From positions 161,976 to 225,975 of the forward strand of contig JAJZUT010000004.1 in the NCBI GenBank assembly GCA_021847105.1: a stretch of 64,000 nucleotides of DNA, in the 5' to 3' direction. Under the pieces are notes generated by a model. The model had not been told where the DNA came from. It did not search any database and saw nothing but the letters and a program-made list of their open reading frames with translations. Shown piece after piece: positions 59,292-64,000 of this stretch. The translations under genes and the position numbers were made by a program. How positions within the stretch are numbered: position 1 is the first letter of the stretch; every line of letters begins with the position of its first letter. This stretch comes from Pseudomonadota bacterium (GTDB lineage Bacteria > Pseudomonadota > Gammaproteobacteria > Steroidobacterales > Steroidobacteraceae).

Positions 59292-59669
59292 TCATTTTGC
59301 TTTCTTTGCTGTGGACGCCGTGACGCGCTTGCGTTCGGCCTCCACCTTCTGTTTCATCTCCTTGTAGCGGGCTTTTCCTGTCGCGAGTTCCTTGCGATCG
59401 ACCCCATTGGTCGTTTTCTCAAACGCGTGCAGCACGAATACGGTATCCAGATACTTGCAGCAGTAGATGGCTCGAAAGGCTGGACTTCCGTTCTCGATCA
59501 ATTCAATGGCACCGGGGCCCACGGTGTCCGATAGCGTCTTGTACGCGGAAAATGGCGCCTTGTCCTGCTGGACAGCGTTCAAATCGACGCCGAACTGCTT
59601 TTGGATTTCCTTCGGAAGGTCAAGGTAAGCTCTTTTGGCGGCTTGACTCACGAATTCAAATTTCTTCAT
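59292..59669 (-). CDS. HigB/Gp49-like (RelE-fold) toxin
   Basis: 125 residues from ATG 59669. Features of the phage-derived Gp49-like family: VSQAAKRAYLDLPKEIQKQF, FRAIYCCKYLDTVFVLHAF, EKTTNGVDRKELATGKARYK. Members are ribosome-dependent mRNA interferases. The tail is Lys-rich (RVTASTAKKAK). It faces the HigA-like gene tail to tail with one base between stops, so it needs its own promoter; a perfect palindrome CGCGATCGCG lies 21 bases upstream. Antisense overlap of the two transcripts is expected. Confidence 0.82.
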   Translation of the reverse strand: MKKFEFVSQAAKRAYLDLPKEIQKQFGVDLNAVQQDKAPFSAYKTLSDTVGPGAIELIENGSPAFRAIYCCKYLDTVFVLHAFEKTTNGVDRKELATGKARYKEMKQKVEAERKRVTASTAKKAK

Positions 59670-59690
59670 AAGCCGGCTTCTACTCCAGAT

Positions 59691-59700
59691 CGCGATCGCG
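59691..59700. promoter_or_regulatory. Palindrome upstream of the HigB-like toxin
   Basis: CGCGATCGCG, perfect 10 bp, 21 bases before the toxin ATG. Possible operator for the antitoxin or complex. Confidence 0.3.
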
Positions 59701-59851
59701 CGACCACCCCTACTATCGACTCATTCCGCTGCATTCGACGCAGTGCTCGATTTGGCTAAGCTCATAAGGGCCGTAGCGTAGACTTTCCCTGTTTCCGGCG
59801 AGTCGACCTGAAGATCGTAAACTGTCGGTCCAGGACTGTGGAGTTTCCCCT

Positions 59852-60301
59852 TTGCGACGCCGATACGTACTCGATGCCTCCATAATGGGCGCCGTGCTGA
59901 ACATGGACGACCCTACCCATCAAGAGAGCTACTGGTTCTTCAAGAACCTTCACGACGCTGATGCGGCCACCTGGGTGGTTCCCGGCCTCCTATTTTTCGA
60001 GCTACAAGCCATCCGAGCCCGCCGTTTCCGCGAGAAGAAAGATGCATCACCAATTTACCAGAGGATACCGCTATTCATTGAGAACACCGAACTATACGAG
60101 GTGACGGCGCCCTTTTTGAAAAGGGTATGGGACCTGGACCTGTACCGGAAATTCGACACCTTAAAGGGAGCTGATCTGCTTTACGCGTGCATTGCTCATG
60201 TGGAGCAAATTCCGCTTGTAACGCAGGACACCGACTTCGATCGCCATCGCGAACTGATCGAGATCATCCGGCCCGGAACCGACGATCCGCGCGTCGGCTA
60301 A
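59852..60301 (+). CDS. Orphan PIN-domain (VapC-like) protein, TTG start
   Basis: 149 residues from TTG 59852, with GGAG eight bases upstream; a later ATG at 59885 would remove the first catalytic Asp. PIN residues: Asp8 in YVLDASIMG, Glu in LFFELQAIRA near 50, Asp in LKGADLLYACIA near 112 and Asp in VTQDTDFDRH near 131. A likely Mg2+-dependent RNase. No VapB-type antitoxin is visible on either side, so it is an orphan, or it pairs with a gene too short to recognise. Carried by the mobile cassette. Confidence 0.8.
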   Translation: MRRRYVLDASIMGAVLNMDDPTHQESYWFFKNLHDADAATWVVPGLLFFELQAIRARRFREKKDASPIYQRIPLFIENTELYEVTAPFLKRVWDLDLYRKFDTLKGADLLYACIAHVEQIPLVTQDTDFDRHRELIEIIRPGTDDPRVG

Positions 60302-60447
60302 TTTGCCAGCTTTGGCGCCGAGGCACACGGCGTTCGTATGACGCTTTGGCATCTTGGGCATCCCTCTGAAGGTACCCTGCGCCTAGCGTCCGGCTCTTTA
60401 GCCTATCCCCTCAGATTGGTCCCGGAAGGAACACGTTTTCGGCTTCC

Positions 60448-60471
60448 TTGGGCATGTGCGTAGTAACACCC
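60448..60471 (-). repeat. Right terminal inverted repeat
   Basis: Reverse complement of the left end, 19 of 19 outer bases identical and 23 of 24 over the extended repeat. Confidence 0.9.
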
Positions 60472-60479
60472 TTGGTTTG
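60472..60479 (+). repeat. Right 8-bp target-site duplication
   Basis: TTGGTTTG, identical to 58552-58559 and in direct orientation. Confidence 0.85.
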
Positions 60480-61191
60480 CCACGCAGACTCTCAACCTTC
60501 TTTGCGATCATGGGGTTGCAGGGGCTTCGAAAGAAGCGCTGCAGTCTTTAGCCTCAAAGCGATGCTCCGGGTTCGAAGCATCGCTCGCGGTCTGCCCCCC
60601 CTGCAGCGCACTCAGCTCGGGCCGCTCCTCAGCATCCGCCCGAAATTGCTCGAGCGACGTCGACCCCTCCTCTGCGGCGGGATCCATGCCGAGGCCGCGC
60701 GCCGCACGCAGATCCGCAATACCGGAGGTCAGTGCGCTATGCACCCCGACCCGGCCGGACTGCGCGAGCTCCCGAGCCGGACGTAACAGGGGCCAAGTGC
60801 ATCTTCTGATCGTAACCTCGCGGCGGCGGGAACGCCTGCAGTGAGTTCGATCGAGTGCGCGAGCCAACACAGGACCGCGAGGGCGTCAGATGAGCCCTCA
60901 TTCACCGGATCGAAGTCGGCAACAGCGGCAGCCGCGATCCCCGCGAGGATCAGTGCGCCCTCGAGCAGCGTAACGGGTCAGAGAACTTTGTCGACCGCGT
61001 AGCCCCGGATGGGCACGTGCTCAGGAGGCCGGTGCGCTTTCCGCCTGGCGCCGGAAGTCTGGGGAGCCGCATTCGCCGGCTCGATGCGCACAATCAGCCT
61101 GCTTCCCACCGCAGGGGCGAAGCACTCCGCGGTTCGCTGCGCAAGAACACCCTTTACCCCGGCAGCGGGCCGCTCCGCACCACACCCACCC
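60480..61191. other. Long region without a confident gene
   Basis: About 710 bases between the cassette and fabH. On the minus strand two frames read partly protein-like: 60508-60870 (ending CSASFEAPATP) and an overlapping frame with a short hydrophobic stretch GALILAGIAAAAVADFDP near 60900-60960. Neither matches a family I know and they are out of frame with each other. This could be a decayed gene. Confidence 0.3.
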
Positions 61192-62145
61192 TCAGTAACG
61201 GATCAGCGCCGAGCCCCAAGTGAATCCGCCGCCAAACGCCTCGAGCAGCATCAGCTGCCCGCGCTGAATCTTGCCCGAGCGGATCCCGAAATCGAGCGCC
61301 AGCGGCACGGAGGCCGCCGAGGTGTTGCCATGATCCTGCACCGTGGTGATCACCCGTTCCATGGGCATATCGAGCTTGCGGGCGGTGGCCTGAATGATGC
61401 GCATATTCGCTTGGTGCGGCACCAGCCAATCGAGCGCCGAGCGTTCGAGGTGATTGGCCGCGAGCGCCTCGTCGATCGACTTGCTGAGCGTGCTCACCGC
61501 GACCTTGAACACCTCGCTACCGGCCATACTGATCACGCGCCGCGGCTTGGATCGATCGGTTCCGCCGCCGCTGTAGAGCAGATCCTTGTATGCCCCGTCG
61601 GCATGCAGATGGGTCGAGAGAATCCCGGGTTGCTCGGACGGCTCGAGCAGCACCGCTCCGGCGCCATCGGCAAACAACACCGCCGTGGAGCGATCCGTCC
61701 AATCGGTGATGCGCGAGAGTGTCTCGGCGCCGATCGCCAGCGCGCGGCGGGCCTCCCCGGCACGCACGAACTTGTCGGCTATCGCCAACGCGTACATGAA
61801 GCCGCTGCAGGCCGTCTCGACACTGAAGGCCGGCACACCGCGGCAGCCGAGCCGCGCCTGCAGCAGCACTCCGCAGTTGGGAAAGACCAGGTCCGGCGTG
61901 GTGGTACCGAAGGCGATGAAATCGACATCTTCGGGTCGGCAACCGGCCGCATCGAGCGCGCGGCGCACCGCCTTCTCGGCCATATCGACCGTGGTCTCGT
62001 CATCGGCGGCAATATGGCGCCGCTCGATCCCGGTGCGCTCGCGGATCCACTGATCGCTGGTGTCCATCATCTTTTCGAGATCGAAATTGGTGAGGACCTT
62101 CTCGGGCAGATATGAGCCCGTGCCGGCGATGCGCGAGTAAATCAA
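61192..62145 (-). CDS. fabH: 3-oxoacyl-ACP synthase III
   Basis: 317 residues from TTG 62145, with GGGAG nine bases upstream; this gives exactly the usual FabH length and N-terminus (IYSRIAGTGSYLPEK). Catalytic triad Cys113 (SVETACSGFMYAL), His in WLVPHQANMR near 245 and Asn in DHGNTSAASVP near 275. It starts fatty acid synthesis by condensing acetyl-CoA with malonyl-ACP. The TTG overlaps the plsX stop (TTGA), so it is coupled to plsX. Confidence 0.96.
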   Translation of the reverse strand: MIYSRIAGTGSYLPEKVLTNFDLEKMMDTSDQWIRERTGIERRHIAADDETTVDMAEKAVRRALDAAGCRPEDVDFIAFGTTTPDLVFPNCGVLLQARLGCRGVPAFSVETACSGFMYALAIADKFVRAGEARRALAIGAETLSRITDWTDRSTAVLFADGAGAVLLEPSEQPGILSTHLHADGAYKDLLYSGGGTDRSKPRRVISMAGSEVFKVAVSTLSKSIDEALAANHLERSALDWLVPHQANMRIIQATARKLDMPMERVITTVQDHGNTSAASVPLALDFGIRSGKIQRGQLMLLEAFGGGFTWGSALIRY

Positions 62146-63170
62146 GGCGTCGAACTCCCGATGGATTGCGGCGCAGCCAGCGCCTGTGCGATGTGCGCAG
62201 TCAGTCCGTGACGCGCAGCGAGCGCGGCAGTGATGACGGCCTTTGAAAAAGCCATCCTGTCGGCCCTGCCGTGGCTTTTTACCACGATCCCGGTCAGCCC
62301 GACCATGCACGCCCCATTGTACCGGCGCGGATCGAGGCCACCGGCTACGCGTCTGAGGACTCGACGGGCGGCGAGACCGGCGAGCCGGTCTCGCCACGAA
62401 GCTTGAAACTCCTGGCGCATCCGACCCGAGATCAGCGCAGCCACCCCTTCCATAGTCTTCAACGCGACGTTACCGGTGAACCCGTCGGTCACCACCACAT
62501 CGACCTCGCCGGAAAAGATGTCGTCGCCCTCGACGAAACCGATGTAATGAAGTGCGCTCCCCTGCAGCAGCGCGTGCGCCGCCTGCACGACCTCGTGTCC
62601 CTTGATGTCCTCTTCACCGATGTTGAGCAACCCGATGCGCGGGTCGGTGAGTCCGTAGACGTCCCGCGAGATGATCGCGCCCATGGTGGCGAACTGACAC
62701 AGCTGCGCGGGTGTCGCCTTGATGTTGGCGCCCAGATCGAGCATCTGGGTATGCCCATGCGCGGCCGGAATGGAGGAGATGATCGCCGCCCGCTCGACGC
62801 CCGGCAGCGTCTTCAGCACGAAATGCGCAATCGCCGTGAGCGCACCGGTGTTCCCGGCGCTCACGCACGCGTGGGCGCGCCCGCTCTTGACGAGCTCGAC
62901 CGCCACCCGCATGGAGGAGTCCTTCTTGCGGCGCACCGCTTCACGCGGATGCTCGTCCATGCCGACCACCTCGGTGGCCGGCACGGTCTCAATCCGCGCA
63001 CGCAGCGGCGGCGGCTGGGCCGCCCTCGCCGCCTCGATCAGCGCCTTCTCGCCGACCAGCAACGCCTGCAGGTCAGGGTCTTCGGCAAGCGCCGCGAGCG
63101 CTCCGGCAATGTACTCTTGCGGCTGACGATCGCCGCTCATCACGTCGATGGCGATCGGCAACACAGGCAC
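62142..63170 (-). CDS. plsX: Phosphate acyltransferase PlsX
   Basis: 342 residues. Family motifs: IAIDVMSGDRQPQEYIAGAL, VSAGNTGALTAIAHFVLKTL, DLGANIKATPAQL, GEEDIKGHEVVQAA, VVTDGFTGNVALKTMEG. It makes acyl-phosphate from acyl-ACP for PlsY. Conserved order yceD-rpmF-plsX-fabH. Usual length. Confidence 0.97.
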   Translation of the reverse strand: MPVLPIAIDVMSGDRQPQEYIAGALAALAEDPDLQALLVGEKALIEAARAAQPPPLRARIETVPATEVVGMDEHPREAVRRKKDSSMRVAVELVKSGRAHACVSAGNTGALTAIAHFVLKTLPGVERAAIISSIPAAHGHTQMLDLGANIKATPAQLCQFATMGAIISRDVYGLTDPRIGLLNIGEEDIKGHEVVQAAHALLQGSALHYIGFVEGDDIFSGEVDVVVTDGFTGNVALKTMEGVAALISGRMRQEFQASWRDRLAGLAARRVLRRVAGGLDPRRYNGACMVGLTGIVVKSHGRADRMAFSKAVITAALAARHGLTAHIAQALAAPQSIGSSTP

Positions 63171-63181
63171 GCGCGCGCGTG

Positions 63182-63373
63182 TTATTCCTGATCGGACTCG
63201 GCAGGCTTCTCGATCACGCGCCGGCCGCGGTAGAAACCATCCGGGGTGATGCGGTGACGCAGATGCGTCTCGCCCGACTGCGGATCGGTCGACAGCGCCG
63301 GAGCGGCGATTCCGTCGTGGGAACGGTGCATGCCGCGCTTGGAAGGGGTTTTGCGGCTTTTCTGAACGGCCAT
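63182..63373 (-). CDS. rpmF: 50S ribosomal protein L32
   Basis: 63 residues: [20 protein letters not shown], then [19 protein letters not shown]. It has no cysteines, so it is the zinc-independent form. Eleven bases before plsX in the conserved operon. Confidence 0.97.
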   Translation of the reverse strand: MAVQKSRKTPSKRGMHRSHDGIAAPALSTDPQSGETHLRHRITPDGFYRGRRVIEKPAESDQE

Positions 63374-63403
63374 AATGTCCTCATTCGCGCAACGCGCGGA
63401 TAA

Positions 63404-63919
63404 TCACTTGTGACTCAACAACTCACCCAGCCGCGCGAACGGCCGTTGCGTCGTCTCGGCCGGCGGCTCACTCGCACCGCCAGCATTCTCGAGCGGCTCG
63501 CACCGCTCCTCTGCCGCGTGCATCGGCACGATCGGCAGACTGAGCAGCACTTCCTCCTCGATCAGTTCGGCGAGACTGATTCGACCGTCGGCGGCGAGCA
63601 CCGGTTCGAACGCCTCGGAAAGCGCGTTCGCCTCAGCCTCGCTCGCGAGCAGCGCCACTTTCACCTGCGCGCTCAGAGGCAGCGCCATCGGCTGCATGCA
63701 TCGCTGGCAGCGCAGCCGGGCTGCGCCTTCGAGCGCCACATCCGCCACCGCTCGGCCCGCATCCCGCCCGAAGCGTACCGTCCCCTGCACGCTGCCGCCC
63801 ATTAATTCGGCGCGCGCACTCAGCCGCGGCAACTGCGCTAATGCGATATCGAAATCGAGCACAGCGGCCCCGCGGGACAGCCGATCGACATCGAGCGGCT
63901 TGGACCAGGGTTGCGGCAT
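63404..63919 (-). CDS. yceD: YceD/DUF177 23S rRNA accumulation protein
   Basis: 171 residues from ATG 63919. DUF177 core with the CxxC pair in RLRCQRCMQPMALPL and the acidic LAADGRISLAELIEEEVLLSLPIVPMH. The usual partner upstream of rpmF, needed for normal 23S rRNA levels in E. coli and plants. A TTG at 63952 is in frame, but it lies inside the promoter -35, so the ATG is preferred. The transcript would then be nearly leaderless. Confidence 0.93.
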   Translation of the reverse strand: MPQPWSKPLDVDRLSRGAAVLDFDIALAQLPRLSARAELMGGSVQGTVRFGRDAGRAVADVALEGAARLRCQRCMQPMALPLSAQVKVALLASEAEANALSEAFEPVLAADGRISLAELIEEEVLLSLPIVPMHAAEERCEPLENAGGASEPPAETTQRPFARLGELLSHK

Positions 63920-63928
63920 GGGGCGCGT

Positions 63929-63957
63929 ATAATAGGTATCAGGTACCGGCAAGTCAA
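63929..63957 (-). promoter_or_regulatory. Sigma-70 promoter of yceD-rpmF-plsX-fabH
   Basis: Minus-strand TTGACT (63957-63952), 17 bases, TATTAT (63934-63929). This is the best sigma-70 match seen in the window. Transcription should begin about 3 bases before the yceD ATG. Confidence 0.65.
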
Positions 63958-64000
63958 AGTCCGGTGAAACCCTTAAGTCATTGTTTCGGGGAGCCGAATT

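Larger units (their letters stand above)
58560..60471. mobile_element. Transposase-less mobile cassette with toxin-antitoxin cargo
   Basis: 1,912 bp bounded by inverted repeats GGGTGTTACTACGCACATG at 58560-58578 and its exact complement at 60453-60471. The match extends to 23 of 24 bases. It is flanked by the 8-bp direct repeat TTGGTTTG, the mark of transposition. Base composition inside is visibly less GC-rich than outside. No transposase or recombinase is encoded. Cargo: a HigA-like regulator, a convergent HigB-like toxin and a PIN-domain protein. Roughly 370 bases at the left and 150 at the right are non-coding. Eight-base duplications occur in several IS families (for example IS66, ISL3, IS256, IS1595), so the mobilising partner is not identified. 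Confidence 0.85.

Noticed and set aside
58560..60471. Phage defence island or prophage remnant
   Set aside because: No phage structural, integrase or tRNA-attachment features; inverted repeats with an 8-bp duplication point to transposition instead.

Overview
The window is a chromosomal segment of a high-GC gammaproteobacterium, probably from a deep-branching group such as the Xanthomonadales, Nevskiales or Steroidobacterales. This is inferred from gene content: an UrcA-family protein, TonB receptors, and the order serS-rarA-lolA-ftsK / trxB-aat-infA / clpA-clpS, which matches the Pseudomonas order. Close head-to-tail ATGA or GTGA overlaps are common. The SOS box in front of lexA has the enterobacterial CTGT-N8-ACAG form, not the Xanthomonas form.

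Layout. 1-3911: two tandem paralogous CSLREA beta-helix surface proteins on the minus strand, the first cut by the window edge. 4516-8804: an export operon (ATPase, FtsX permease that seems to start at CTG, membrane-fusion adaptor). 8850-14313: a DUF4136 lipoprotein, a P2A-type cation ATPase overlapping a CaCA cation/Ca2+ exchanger, and a tandem universal stress protein. 14543-24885: UrcA protein, TonB receptor, a NarL-type two-component pair, a UbiH-family monooxygenase, a formyltransferase-like protein, and an ADH-ALDH operon. 25606-28517: a FrnE-like DsbA protein divergent from a tetR/small ORF/redoxin/haloacid dehalogenase operon, with a shared operator-promoter. 28899-29551: vapBC. 29726-32751: tRNA-Ser(UGA), nitroreductase, TonB receptor. 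32952-44473: the housekeeping block. 44677-50408: T2SS genes gspC-D-E-F only. 50760-57773: a lexA-imuA-imuB-dnaE2 SOS mutagenesis operon. 61192-63919: yceD-rpmF-plsX-fabH.

Two items stand out. First, dnaE2 is interrupted by an in-frame 374-residue intein (51702-52823) with clear splicing motifs and a degenerate homing-endonuclease core. It lies at the conserved SHAAS site, four residues past the position aligned with the cyanobacterial split DnaE intein junction. Second, 58560-60471 is a 1,912-bp element with 19-bp perfect (23/24 extended) terminal inverted repeats and an 8-bp target duplication, sitting exactly behind the lipoprotein terminator. It encodes no transposase. It carries only toxin/antitoxin-type genes: a HigA-like regulator and a HigB/Gp49-like toxin in unusual convergent orientation, plus an orphan PIN-domain protein. 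This looks like a non-autonomous mobile toxin-antitoxin cassette and is the best candidate for an undescribed system here.

Limits: all family calls come from reading translated sequence without database searches. Promoters, operators and hairpins are pattern matches. Several start codons were reassigned from Shine-Dalgarno and signal-peptide evidence.
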